In this document: piece by piece, positions 34,567-43,296 of the stretch
Layout: each line of letters opens with the position of its first letter
How positions within the stretch are numbered: position 1 is the first letter of the stretch
Translations under genes and position numbers: made by a program
Notes under the pieces: model-generated
Seen by the model: only the letters and a program-made list of their open reading frames with translations
What the model was told of the DNA's origin: nothing
Databases searched by the model: none
From: Echinicola strongylocentroti
Lineage (GTDB): Bacteria; Bacteroidota; Bacteroidia; Cytophagales; Cyclobacteriaceae
DNA length: 64,000 nt
Direction of reading: 5' to 3'
Assembly: GCF_003260975.1 (NCBI RefSeq)
Contig: NZ_CP030041.1
Span: 5,397,501-5,461,500, forward strand

Positions 34567-34652
34567 AGTTTATTAATAATAAAGTGGATCTAGGTATAAA
34601 AGGTTATTTGGGACTGAAGGACGATTATCGTAAAAGGTTATTGAGATAATGT

Positions 34653-35945
34653 TTAGACGTTGATAGGCCTAAGTGGGTATTTGGGTGGTCGATTGACTAA
34701 AGTATTCTTGACAGGTATTGATCTTTTTATTTTCTTAGGTCTACTGGCTTTTACTGCACACAAAAGAAAGATGATGAGCGGTGCAAAAGTAAATGTGCCA
34801 ATAAATCTCCCCGGAACTAAAACTATCAATAGCATTACTAATAATGGATAGAATATGCGTTGATTTTCTTTGTTCATTTTGTTGTTTCCAATCATAAAAT
34901 AATGAATGAAAAATATTAGAAATAGGAGCATTCCAAAGAGACCGGTGCTATATATTAACATATTAATATCACTGTGAATACTTCTTCCATATCCAAAATT
35001 CTTAATCCCAAAATCAATGGTGTCAAATAATTGAATTCCAAATAATAATTCCGAAGGGTCCTCGCTATTTTTGAAGTGTTGATAAAGAAAGATAGTTTCC
35101 ATATATCTTGGCTCGGTTTCAGAATAATTGTCGACTTCTGTAATCCTCTCTCTCTCTGCTAATTGAGCGTTTAACTGTTCTTGATATAGTGGATAAGTAA
35201 GTACCATGATAGCTAAAAATGAAACCACAACCATAGCTAGCTTAAAAACGATTTTCCGGTTAAGTACAGCGTAAGCAATAATAGCAAAAGCTAGCATACC
35301 TACAGAAGTTCTTCTAGTGATCACCACCAAGAAAATTATATTTAAGGTTATAAATGAAATGTCAATGATTCGTAAAAACATCGAACTTTTTTTACTTTCG
35401 AGCACATAATGGATGGAAATGAAAATTACAATAGGTGCAATGTACATCCGTGAGGTGCCTAAAAAGCCAGTTGTAAAACTACCACCATACACAGCTTCTC
35501 CAATATGGAGGACATTGGCCATAATTAGATATAGTGGGATTGCGATAAGCATGAATCTATTGTAGGGCTCAAATTCCTTAATAAAATCTCTTTTAGAGCC
35601 GAAGAAATTCCCGACAAGTACCATGCTTAAGGAAATGATCAGAGCAAAGGCTGTTTTTGCTGATAGCATGAAATTTCCCGGATTAAACATCAGCAAACCT
35701 ATAATGTATACAGTGAGTATTAAAAATATCCAGTCTCCTTTTTTAAATGCTTTATTGGCTATTATGTATGCCATAACCATGATCAAAGGCAATACGTACC
35801 GAATACCTGCAAATACTTTTAGGTCTTTATAAAAGCCATCAAACATGTCAAATACCAAGTAAAAGACCATTAAGGCATAGATGAAATTTTTCTGGTCAAA
35901 AATGAAATAACCAATTAATACCAAGGATAAAAATATAAGAATCAT
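34653..35945 (-). CDS. Wzy-like O-antigen/exopolysaccharide polymerase
   Basis: A 430-residue, very hydrophobic protein with about 11-12 membrane segments and one large periplasmic loop (about 240-310: EQLNAQLAERERITEVDNYS, MLETIFLYQHF-like METIFLYQHFKNSEDPSELL). This is the usual layout of Wzy/O-antigen ligase family proteins, which have little sequence conservation. It would join lipid-linked repeat units at the periplasmic face. It overlaps the GT2 gene by 4 bases (ATGA type), so the two are translated together. Confidence 0.75.
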   Translation of the reverse strand: MILIFLSLVLIGYFIFDQKNFIYALMVFYLVFDMFDGFYKDLKVFAGIRYVLPLIMVMAYIIANKAFKKGDWIFLILTVYIIGLLMFNPGNFMLSAKTAFALIISLSMVLVGNFFGSKRDFIKEFEPYNRFMLIAIPLYLIMANVLHIGEAVYGGSFTTGFLGTSRMYIAPIVIFISIHYVLESKKSSMFLRIIDISFITLNIIFLVVITRRTSVGMLAFAIIAYAVLNRKIVFKLAMVVVSFLAIMVLTYPLYQEQLNAQLAERERITEVDNYSETEPRYMETIFLYQHFKNSEDPSELLFGIQLFDTIDFGIKNFGYGRSIHSDINMLIYSTGLFGMLLFLIFFIHYFMIGNNKMNKENQRIFYPLLVMLLIVLVPGRFIGTFTFAPLIIFLLCAVKASRPKKIKRSIPVKNTLVNRPPKYPLRPINV

Positions 35946-36862
35946 GATGCTGATTTATTTGACTTAACAACTGCCTGTTTGTACGCTAAAACCATTTTCT
36001 TTACGAAAGCAGGAGTTCTGTTTAGGAGGTATAACTTTTTCCAAGAATGTTGTACATCGGAATAGTCATTAATGTACTTGAAGTCTTTTTCTATTTTCCT
36101 GCTTTCGGACAAATATCCTCCCCAGGCGTACCGAGTGCCTTTTAGAATTGCTTTCATAGCAATGTATTTGTTTACATCGTTATTACCTTCTTGGAAGAGG
36201 TCCTGCCACGATTCCTTGCAGTTGTCTTTTTTGTTGCTGCGGCCTACAATGGTTTCGTCTTGTTTGATATAAATAGTTAGGGAATCAGGGTGGAAAGCCA
36301 CTGGATATTGGAGTGCGATCTTGGCCCAGGTATAAACGTCCTCACCGGAAATCATTCCCACTGGAAATCCACCTACTTTATCAAATACGTCCTTTCTTAC
36401 TATCGTGGCACTGGTCCATGCAATGACATGGGTGAGGCAGGTTTTAAAATAATTTTCAATAATTCCCCGTTTGATATCATGATCCATGTCATAGGCTTTG
36501 CCTTTATAGATCACTGAATGGGCACAATTATACATTCCTGCTTCTGGATATTCTTGGATAATCAGGGCCATTTCTTCCAAGTAGTTAGGTTTCCAGAGAT
36601 CATCGGCATCTAAAAATACGATGTATGGATTTTTGGCTTTTTCAATACCGAAATTCCTGGCATCAGAAACACCACCGTTTTTTTTGTGGTACAGCTTGAT
36701 CCTATGGTCATTGACTTCTTCTACTTTTTTGACACTGTTGTCTGTCGAACCATCGTTAACGATTACTATTTCATAATCCGTATAGCTTTGTTCCTGTACT
36801 GACGCCAAGGTCTTTGAGATGTTTTCTTCTTTGTTATATAAAGGAATTACTATGCTGAACAT
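35942..36862 (-). CDS. GT2-family glycosyltransferase
   Basis: About 306 residues from MFSIVIPLYNKEENISKTLA; a longer frame starting at 36934 adds a non-homologous leader. GT-A motifs are complete: IVIVNDGSTDNSVKKVEE, YHKKNGGVSDARNFGIEKAK, the DXD-type VFLDADDLWKPNYLE, and GEDVYTWAKIALQYPVAF. A cytoplasmic, inverting transferase that adds one sugar to the repeat unit. Overlaps the polymerase gene by 4 bases. A spacer of about 195 bases separates it from the autokinase gene. Confidence 0.93.
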   Translation of the reverse strand: MFSIVIPLYNKEENISKTLASVQEQSYTDYEIVIVNDGSTDNSVKKVEEVNDHRIKLYHKKNGGVSDARNFGIEKAKNPYIVFLDADDLWKPNYLEEMALIIQEYPEAGMYNCAHSVIYKGKAYDMDHDIKRGIIENYFKTCLTHVIAWTSATIVRKDVFDKVGGFPVGMISGEDVYTWAKIALQYPVAFHPDSLTIYIKQDETIVGRSNKKDNCKESWQDLFQEGNNDVNKYIAMKAILKGTRYAWGGYLSESRKIEKDFKYINDYSDVQHSWKKLYLLNRTPAFVKKMVLAYKQAVVKSNKSAS

Positions 36863-37056
36863 GTGGGAGTTCGGATTAAATGGAATAATTAGTGGTGCTC
36901 CTTGGGTAGAGCTTCGCCCCGTCAGTCCCATCACGTAGAACCTAGCAGGGAAGTGTGTTGAAGGTGTTGTGTTGGAGCTGCCCCGTGGTATGGGCAGCTC
37001 CTTGGTAATTAAGTTTGGTAAAAGGACGAACTATCTAGCAAACAAAAAGGCTGAGG

Positions 37057-39474
37057 TTATACAGCAGCTCTTCCGCTTCCTCCTTTGAATATTTTATTGA
37101 TCATGCTGGATTTATTCTTGTCATCAGAATAGTATCCATATCCATATCCACCATAATTAAGTTCCTTGGAAGGGACGTCATTGAAGACGGTGTAGATATT
37201 TCTGAAACCTTTCTTGTCTTTCAGGCTATTGATGTCATCGATGAAGCTCTTGTCACTGTAGTTATGCCTGATTAGACATAGGGTGACATTGACCATTTTT
37301 AACACAGCAAGCGTCTCACTGGTCAGTCCTATTGGAGGCGTGTCAAAAATAATCACATCGTACTTCTCTTTCAGCTCATTTATCATTGTCTCAAATTGAC
37401 TTCCGATGAGAAGTTCGGCAGGATTTGGAGGTGTCGGCCCCGCGACTATCAGGTCCAGGTTAGGGTAGGGGGATTTTTGAATGACGGCATTTACATCATT
37501 TACCTGTTTGCTGAGATAAGTGGATAATCCAACCGTATTGCTTAATTTAAAGTCATTGAAAAGCTTTGGCTTATGCATGTCACACCCCACTAGTATGGTT
37601 TTCTTTTCGGCTATCGAATAGGCAGATGCCAAGTTGATAGACGTAAAGCTTTTTCCTTCCCCTGCTATAGAGGACGTAATGGCTATTGTGATTTTCTCCT
37701 CCTTGGGTACGATAAAGGTCAAGTTGGTCCGTAGGGACCTGAACGCCTCGGCAATAGATGATTTGTTCTTATTGAGCACTACAAGGTTGTTCTTGTTTCT
37801 GTTATGGCCAATGGAAGTTAATACTGGATTATTGAGCTTTGCTTCTAGCTCTTTTCTCTCCTTCACCTTGACATTAGAGAAGATCAAAATACTGATAATC
37901 AATACAGGCAGAATAAATCCTATTGCTATGCCCAATATGTAATTGGTCAATGGCTTCAAGGGAAGCGGAATATAGGAAGGCTTTGCACTTTCCATAATTT
38001 TGTCCGGTGCAGTGGTAGAAACCATGGAAATAGCCGCTTCAGCCCTTCTTTGCATTAAGAAGGTATAGATGTTTTCGTTCAATGTAAATGACCGCTGGAT
38101 CCTCAATAGGTCCTGCTCGGTACTAGGTAATTTCTTGAATTCACTTTCTAGCTTGTAGAGTCTATTTTGAAGACTAGACACCAGCCTGTCCGAGTTATTA
38201 ATGGTGTTTTTGAGGACCTCATTAATGGACTTGTTCAGGTCTTCGATCTTTTTGCTTACTTCTCTTACATTTGGTGCAGAGGCAGTTTGGGTGGCAAGGT
38301 ATTGTGAACGTTCTGATTGGAGAAGAATAAGGTCTTGGATTAACTTGTTTAGAATCGGATCTTCTATCCCAATACCAGATGGAAGGATGATATCACTATA
38401 ATCTTCCTTTGATAGGTAACTTTGCAGGTTTTTGTAGTACTCGTTCTTGAAGTTCTCTTGATTGAGTTCTGATTCGAGTTCAGTGATTTTTTGAAAAATA
38501 GAACTTCCTTCTGTTCCGATGTTGTAGGTTTTATTTTTACTCCTAAACGATTCTAGCTTGCTCTCTATGGTTGATAAAGTGTCCGATACGCCACTGATTT
38601 GGTTGTCGATGAAATCAACCGTTTTCCGAGCTTGCAAGTTTTTCTCTTCCAGTGAATTGTCAAGGAAGGTTTCCAATAGGGTGTTTACATAATGGCTGCC
38701 TTTTTCTGGAACAGTAGTGATCAGAGAGATGTTCAGAATAGAGCTCATGGCATCCATAGGCGCTATGGTGAGGTTTTCACCGGTATATTGTCCGAGGAGG
38801 CTTTTCCTGTTTCTTAGTATCACCTTTGTTGCTCCTGGTGCGCTCGTTTGCAGGGGAACTACTCTGATCCTGGCATGAGGTGTTTCTATCCATCTATTAA
38901 AGGGAAAGGCCTTAGGTGTGGTGTTGATCTCTATTGGAGTCAATTTATTGTCCTCCGGGGTTTGAAGTACGTATTCGGGACTAGTATAAGTAAGAATGAA
39001 GTTATCAGCGTTTTTCCATTCGATCTTAAACTTGTTTTCGGTCAATTGTGGATGGTTCCAGTCCACTTCCACCTTAATAGGTGCAGATTGATAGATTTCT
39101 ACGTCCTTGAACGTGGTTTCTGTATAATATTCTACATCAAAATCTACCAAATCAAGTACCTCATTGGCCAAGTTATAGGACTTCAATTGGTGGCCATCAT
39201 TGGCCATTTTATTGATGAGTGAGTTATTGAAATCTTGAGGCATGTTGGTGAGGTTGAGTATATTGCCTCTTTGTGCATCTTCTTCAATCAATAATTTTCC
39301 GCTGACTTTATATTCAGAAGGCTGTGTTTGGTTATAGAAATAGGCAGCTGCTCCAAATACCACCATCGATAAGATGATGATAGGCCAATATCTCAAGTAC
39401 TTTGAGAACAGCTCCTTGAAGTCAAAAGTATCGTTACCTCCCTCAGTATAGTGTTCGAATTCGTTGTTGCTCAT
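37057..39474 (-). CDS. Wzc-like polysaccharide co-polymerase / BY-kinase (tyrosine autokinase)
   Basis: An 805-residue inner-membrane protein. A first membrane helix lies near 30-48 (PIIILSMVVFGAAAYFYNQT), followed by a Wzz domain, a long periplasmic coiled coil and a GNVR-type segment. A second helix (about 510-535) follows, then the cytoplasmic kinase: Walker A SSIAGEGKSFTSINLA (about 601-616), Walker A' ILVGCDMHKP (about 627-636), Walker B DVIIFDTPP (about 676) and a Tyr cluster GGYGYGYY near the C-terminus. It sets chain length and couples polymerisation to export. Walker A' has Gly and His where Asp and Arg are most common. Starts 12 bases after the Wza-like gene. Confidence 0.94.
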   Translation of the reverse strand: MSNNEFEHYTEGGNDTFDFKELFSKYLRYWPIIILSMVVFGAAAYFYNQTQPSEYKVSGKLLIEEDAQRGNILNLTNMPQDFNNSLINKMANDGHQLKSYNLANEVLDLVDFDVEYYTETTFKDVEIYQSAPIKVEVDWNHPQLTENKFKIEWKNADNFILTYTSPEYVLQTPEDNKLTPIEINTTPKAFPFNRWIETPHARIRVVPLQTSAPGATKVILRNRKSLLGQYTGENLTIAPMDAMSSILNISLITTVPEKGSHYVNTLLETFLDNSLEEKNLQARKTVDFIDNQISGVSDTLSTIESKLESFRSKNKTYNIGTEGSSIFQKITELESELNQENFKNEYYKNLQSYLSKEDYSDIILPSGIGIEDPILNKLIQDLILLQSERSQYLATQTASAPNVREVSKKIEDLNKSINEVLKNTINNSDRLVSSLQNRLYKLESEFKKLPSTEQDLLRIQRSFTLNENIYTFLMQRRAEAAISMVSTTAPDKIMESAKPSYIPLPLKPLTNYILGIAIGFILPVLIISILIFSNVKVKERKELEAKLNNPVLTSIGHNRNKNNLVVLNKNKSSIAEAFRSLRTNLTFIVPKEEKITIAITSSIAGEGKSFTSINLASAYSIAEKKTILVGCDMHKPKLFNDFKLSNTVGLSTYLSKQVNDVNAVIQKSPYPNLDLIVAGPTPPNPAELLIGSQFETMINELKEKYDVIIFDTPPIGLTSETLAVLKMVNVTLCLIRHNYSDKSFIDDINSLKDKKGFRNIYTVFNDVPSKELNYGGYGYGYYSDDKNKSSMINKIFKGGSGRAAV

Positions 39475-39486
39475 GGTGAAAATAAT

Positions 39487-40311
39487 TTAGTTGTTATTGG
39501 TGGCATTATAGATCAATACTCCAAGAGTAAGTGTGGTGACGAGTAATTGGAAGGTCTGTACGAATGTAGCGCCAGTTCCAAGCTCTCTTACTTTCATCGG
39601 TTCCACGTATATGAGGTCATTTGGGCGTAAAAAGTACAGGTCAGATTCCATGATCCGCTCATCCAGAAGGTTCATTTTGTATACTTTGGACCCTTCTGGA
39701 TACTGACGAATAAGGGTGACTTTATGTCGGTTGGCGACTGTAGTCATTTCGCCAGCATTGGCAATAGCTTCGAAAATGGTTACTCTATTCTGTAAAATGG
39801 TGTATTTTCCAGGGTTGTTGAATTCTCCTAATGCACTGTAGCGCATTCCTCCCAAGCGTACACGGACAAAGTAATCAGATGCTGAATTCACATACTGGAT
39901 CACTTCTTCCTCGACTATCGTTTTGGCCTCTTCTACAGTAAGGCCCACTACTTTGAGGTTGCCGATAACCGGTAGCTCTATATATCCTTCATCGTCAATA
40001 GTGTAGCCTGTCATGAAATAGACATCTCCACCATCTGCAAGGCCACCTCGCATGGCGTTACTGCTTGATGATGCGTCCGAATCATTAAAAAGTAAATTAA
40101 GTTCGGGACTTGTGGTTCTGATGTTTACATCTAGCACGTCATTTAATTGCAATTTGTAATCTTCGTATTTATGTACTTTTAGATCGCCTGAAGTGGCCAC
40201 CATTTTGTCAGCATCCTGCTCTTGCAGATAGATTAACTTCTTGTTGGATATGCAACTAAAAGAAAGTAGGCCGACTAAGCAGAAAATTGTAAAGTTTCTT
40301 ATTTGTTTCAT
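39487..40311 (-). CDS. Wza-like polysaccharide export outer-membrane lipoprotein
   Basis: About 274 residues from MKQIRNFTIFCLVGLLSFSC, a classic lipoprotein signal; an upstream Met at 40356 would spoil it. The Poly_export domain shows YKLQLNDVLDVNIRTTSPEL. SLBB-type repeats follow (GYTIDDEGYIELPVIGNLKV, GEFNNPGKYTILQNRVTIFE, RPNDLIYVEPMKVRELG). The protein ends in a hydrophobic helix (FQLLVTTLTLGVLIYN) which may span the outer membrane as in Wza. First gene of the minus-strand export/assembly series, 12 bases before the autokinase. Confidence 0.92.
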   Translation of the reverse strand: MKQIRNFTIFCLVGLLSFSCISNKKLIYLQEQDADKMVATSGDLKVHKYEDYKLQLNDVLDVNIRTTSPELNLLFNDSDASSSSNAMRGGLADGGDVYFMTGYTIDDEGYIELPVIGNLKVVGLTVEEAKTIVEEEVIQYVNSASDYFVRVRLGGMRYSALGEFNNPGKYTILQNRVTIFEAIANAGEMTTVANRHKVTLIRQYPEGSKVYKMNLLDERIMESDLYFLRPNDLIYVEPMKVRELGTGATFVQTFQLLVTTLTLGVLIYNATNNN

Positions 40312-40550
40312 TGTATTTAGGTTGGATGTATCTGTAAAAGTTTTGTCCGTTAACAATGCTTAAAGGTAAAAAAAAAATATTCGATAAAGCAATTTTAAAT
40401 TAAAAAAAATGATGTTTATATACATAAAAAAGTTGAAGATTGCTTACTGATGCATTTCAAGGTATGTTTTTTGTTTTTTGTGTTTACGGGAAATAGTCGC
40501 CTAAAAGCTATTTAACACCAAATACTTCGTAGCATTTTTTAATTCTTATG

Positions 40551-40558
40551 TACTTTTG
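40551..40558 (+). promoter_or_regulatory. Candidate -7 element (TACTTTTG) of the deaminase gene
   Basis: An exact TAnnTTTG match, 24 bases before the deaminase ATG and in the right orientation. A -33 motif is not clear. Confidence 0.4.
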
Positions 40559-40582
40559 GGAAACTTTAAATAAGAGAATGCG

Positions 40583-41065
40583 ATGAGCAAACCTGATTTT
40601 GATGATATTTTTATGGAATTGGCGGTCAATCTGGCCAAGCGTTCGCATTGTATCAAAAAGCATGTAGGAGCTGTCCTTACCAAAGAAACAAGGATCATTT
40701 CCATAGGATATAATGGTCCTCCATCTGGTACTCATAATTGTGACGAGGAATTTCCGGAGGATGGATGTAGCCGGGATAGTAAGGGTAGTTGCTCATTGGC
40801 CATCCATGCCGAACAGAATGCGATTCTTTATGCGGTAAAGAACAATGCTTCAGTGGAAGGATCCACTTTATATGTGACACTGGCGCCTTGCTTGGCATGT
40901 GCCAGGATCATCTATTCCATGGGCGTAGCGAAAGTGGTTTATATGTATTCCTATGCGGAATATAAAGGACTTCCCTTCGACGAGGGGGTAGAATTTCTGA
41001 AAAAATTCGGTGTAGAGGTGGAAAAATACGAAAAGAAGATCACCTATGAGGATCACCTGATTTAA
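40583..41065 (+). CDS. Deoxycytidylate deaminase-family protein
   Basis: A 160-residue zinc-dependent deaminase (ComEB/dCMP deaminase type) converting dCMP to dUMP in pyrimidine nucleotide supply. The zinc and catalytic motifs are intact: HAEQNAILYAVKNNA (H-A-E) and LAPCLACARIIYSMGV (P-C-x-x-C). Additional family features are KRSHCIKKHVGAVLTKE, SIGYNGPPSGTHNCDEE and GCSRDSKGSC. The stop codon lies inside the left end of a MITE-like element. Confidence 0.92.
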   Translation: MSKPDFDDIFMELAVNLAKRSHCIKKHVGAVLTKETRIISIGYNGPPSGTHNCDEEFPEDGCSRDSKGSCSLAIHAEQNAILYAVKNNASVEGSTLYVTLAPCLACARIIYSMGVAKVVYMYSYAEYKGLPFDEGVEFLKKFGVEVEKYEKKITYEDHLI

Positions 41066-41125
41066 CCCGGTTTATGCAATTAGGAATCGTTACCGAAATA
41101 GATAGGCTAATGCATAAATCGGTTT
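41064..41125. mobile_element. Short MITE-like element, 62 bp
   Basis: It has AACCCGGTTTATGCAATTAG at one end and the reverse complement of AACCGATTTATGCATTAG at the other. The interior retains AGGAATCGT and GATAGGCTAATG, both also found near the ends of the larger element at 14895-15072. It looks like an internally deleted copy. It overlaps the deaminase stop and separates the convergent deaminase and murB. Confidence 0.55.
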
Positions 41126-41138
41126 TAGCTTGAAAACA

Positions 41139-42155
41139 TCAGATGAAATTGACTTCAGGGCTTAAGACCACACCAAACCTCTCCTTGATGTCCTTTTGGA
41201 TTCTTTCAGAAAGGGCTTTGATCGCTTCACCTTCTCCGTTACCGTAATTAACCAAAACAAGGGGCTGGTTTTTATGAACACCGATATTCCCAAAAGTCCT
41301 GCCTTTCCAGCCTGACTTTTCGATCAGCCAAGCGGCAGGGACTTTTATTCCTGCTGCGTGGGGGTAATGAGGGATTTCCGGAAATTGCTTTTTCAATGCA
41401 TTGAAGTGATCCTTCGATAGCACAGGGTTCTTAAAAAAACTTCCCGCATTGCCCAAAAGGGCCGGGTCCGGAAGTTTTTCCTGCCTAATCTGTATGACTG
41501 CATCGCTGATGTCTTTTATACTATAATCATCTCCAATGCCCATGCTGTCCAATGTAGAGCGAATGGCTCCGTAGCTAATATTGAAAGTTGGTTTTTTGGA
41601 TAGCTTATAGATGACGTGCGTAATGATGTACTGGTCCTTTACCACATTTTTGAAGATGCTTTCCCTATATCCAAAATGGCATTGGTCTTTATCGAAAGTG
41701 GTCGATGTTAAGGTTTTTCTATGGATTGCTTCAAGATGGTCAAAGACCTCTTTGATTTCTACTCCATAGGCACCGATGTTTTGCATTGGGGAAGCCCCCA
41801 CTGTACCGGGGATGAGGGAGAGGTTTTCGACGCCGGCCCACTGAAGACGGATCGCATGGTTTACAAAATCATGCCATATTTCTCCAGCGCCTACTTTTGC
41901 CCATACATGATGTTCGTCTTCCTGGATGACTTCGATGCCTTTGATATTTATCTTGATCACCAGGGCAAAGATGTCTTTGGTCAGTAAAATATTGCTGCCG
42001 CCACCGAGGATAAAGACCGGTAACCGTTGGTCTTTGGCCAGCGTGAGGGCTTCCTTGATTTCCTCGGCTGAATTTACTTCTACAAAAAATCTGGCTTTTT
42101 TGTCAATTTGAAAGGTATTATATGGTTTTAAAGAAATGTTTTCTTGTATATTCAT
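41139..42155 (-). CDS. murB: UDP-N-acetylenolpyruvoylglucosamine reductase
   Basis: A 338-residue flavoenzyme making UDP-MurNAc in the cytoplasm (second committed step of peptidoglycan synthesis). The FAD-binding signature is LPVFILGGGSNILLTKDIFA. Further hallmarks are ENLSLIPGTVGASPMQNIGA, FGYRESIFK (active-site region), LLGNAGSFFKNPVLSKDHF with the catalytic Ser, and AAWLIEKSGWKGRTFGNIGV. This is the type I form with the Tyr loop, as in E. coli. Monocistronic. Confidence 0.96.
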   Translation of the reverse strand: MNIQENISLKPYNTFQIDKKARFFVEVNSAEEIKEALTLAKDQRLPVFILGGGSNILLTKDIFALVIKINIKGIEVIQEDEHHVWAKVGAGEIWHDFVNHAIRLQWAGVENLSLIPGTVGASPMQNIGAYGVEIKEVFDHLEAIHRKTLTSTTFDKDQCHFGYRESIFKNVVKDQYIITHVIYKLSKKPTFNISYGAIRSTLDSMGIGDDYSIKDISDAVIQIRQEKLPDPALLGNAGSFFKNPVLSKDHFNALKKQFPEIPHYPHAAGIKVPAAWLIEKSGWKGRTFGNIGVHKNQPLVLVNYGNGEGEAIKALSERIQKDIKERFGVVLSPEVNFI

Positions 42156-42304
42156 GTATGATTATTGCTTAGTAGTTTGATACAAAGCCTTTCAGTTGTA
42201 ACGGAATAATTGAACTATTTATGCTCTTTTACCAAAGACTTTTGCGAATTAAATAAGATTTTAAAAAAAAGAAACCAGAATCCAAATAAAGATTTCTAGC
42301 AAGT

Positions 42305-43243
42305 ATGAAAGAAATGATAATTAATGGCATTAGGATTCGACCTGGACAATCAATCAATATTGAAATTGCCATTGCCAGATTACCTACGCATACATTAATT
42401 GATCTCCCTGTATTTATCCGAAGAGCCAAAGAGGACGGACCAGTGGTCTTGATCAGCGGAGGAGTGCACGGAGATGAAATCAACGGAATAGTGGCTGTGA
42501 AGAGAATGCTCGAAGAAGACCTTTTTCAGCCTGTGCGTGGTACGATTATATATATACCATTAGTGAATGTGTATGGTTTTTTGAGCAATAGCCGAACGTT
42601 TCCAGATGGAAGGGACCTGAACAGGAGCTTCCCAGGAAATAATAAAGGGTCTCTTGCTTCTCAGATAGCCTATATCCTTACGACCCAGATTATCCCTGTG
42701 ATAGATTTTGGGATAGATATCCATACAGGAGGACGAATGCTGGGGAATTACCCTCAAATAAGAGTGGACTTTAGGGATAAGGTGGGATTGGAAATGGCAC
42801 AGGCATTTGGTGCACGATTTGTCCTGAATTCTTCACACATTGATAAGTCCTTTAGAAAGGAAGCTTTTAAGAAAAAGAAACATATTTTAGTTTATGAAGG
42901 CGGTGAGTCCATGCGATTGGATGAATTCTCTGTCGACGAAGCAATAAGGGGCACCAAGAGATTGTTGAGCCATCTTGGCATAATCGAAGAGGAAATATAT
43001 CCAGAAGAGTCCATCATTATCAAGGAGAGCTCCTGGACCAGGGCCAAAATATCGGGGATTTTTACCCCTGCCGTGCAGATAGGTGACCAAGTGAAAAAGA
43101 GACAGGTGCTAGCGCGCATTTCAGATCCTTATGGTCAAGTGAAAGTACCAGTTAAAAGTAGCTCGAACGGGTTTATCGTAGGGCTCAACAATTCCCCGGT
43201 AGTTAATGCGGGTGATGCACTGTTTCATATAGGGAAAGATTAG
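42305..43243 (+). CDS. Succinylglutamate desuccinylase/aspartoacylase-family protein
   Basis: A 312-residue zinc-carboxypeptidase-fold hydrolase. Zinc-binding and active-site motifs are ISGGVHGDEINGIVAVKRML (H-x-x-E), NRSFPGN with an upstream PDGRDLNRSF, and DFGIDIHTGGRMLGNYPQI. A C-terminal beta/biotinyl-like segment (ISGIFTPAVQIGDQVKKRQV, NGFIVGLNNSPVVNAGDALF) is typical of the AstE/AspA subgroup found in many Bacteroidota. The substrate is unknown; an N-acyl amino acid or glutathione-like amide is likely. It lies 53 bases upstream of egtB, same strand. Confidence 0.9.
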   Translation: MKEMIINGIRIRPGQSINIEIAIARLPTHTLIDLPVFIRRAKEDGPVVLISGGVHGDEINGIVAVKRMLEEDLFQPVRGTIIYIPLVNVYGFLSNSRTFPDGRDLNRSFPGNNKGSLASQIAYILTTQIIPVIDFGIDIHTGGRMLGNYPQIRVDFRDKVGLEMAQAFGARFVLNSSHIDKSFRKEAFKKKKHILVYEGGESMRLDEFSVDEAIRGTKRLLSHLGIIEEEIYPEESIIIKESSWTRAKISGIFTPAVQIGDQVKKRQVLARISDPYGQVKVPVKSSSNGFIVGLNNSPVVNAGDALFHIGKD

Positions 43244-43296
43244 GGGATGCGCCCCTTGCATAAATGTTGTTAGGCATTATTATTGTAAAATTCAAG

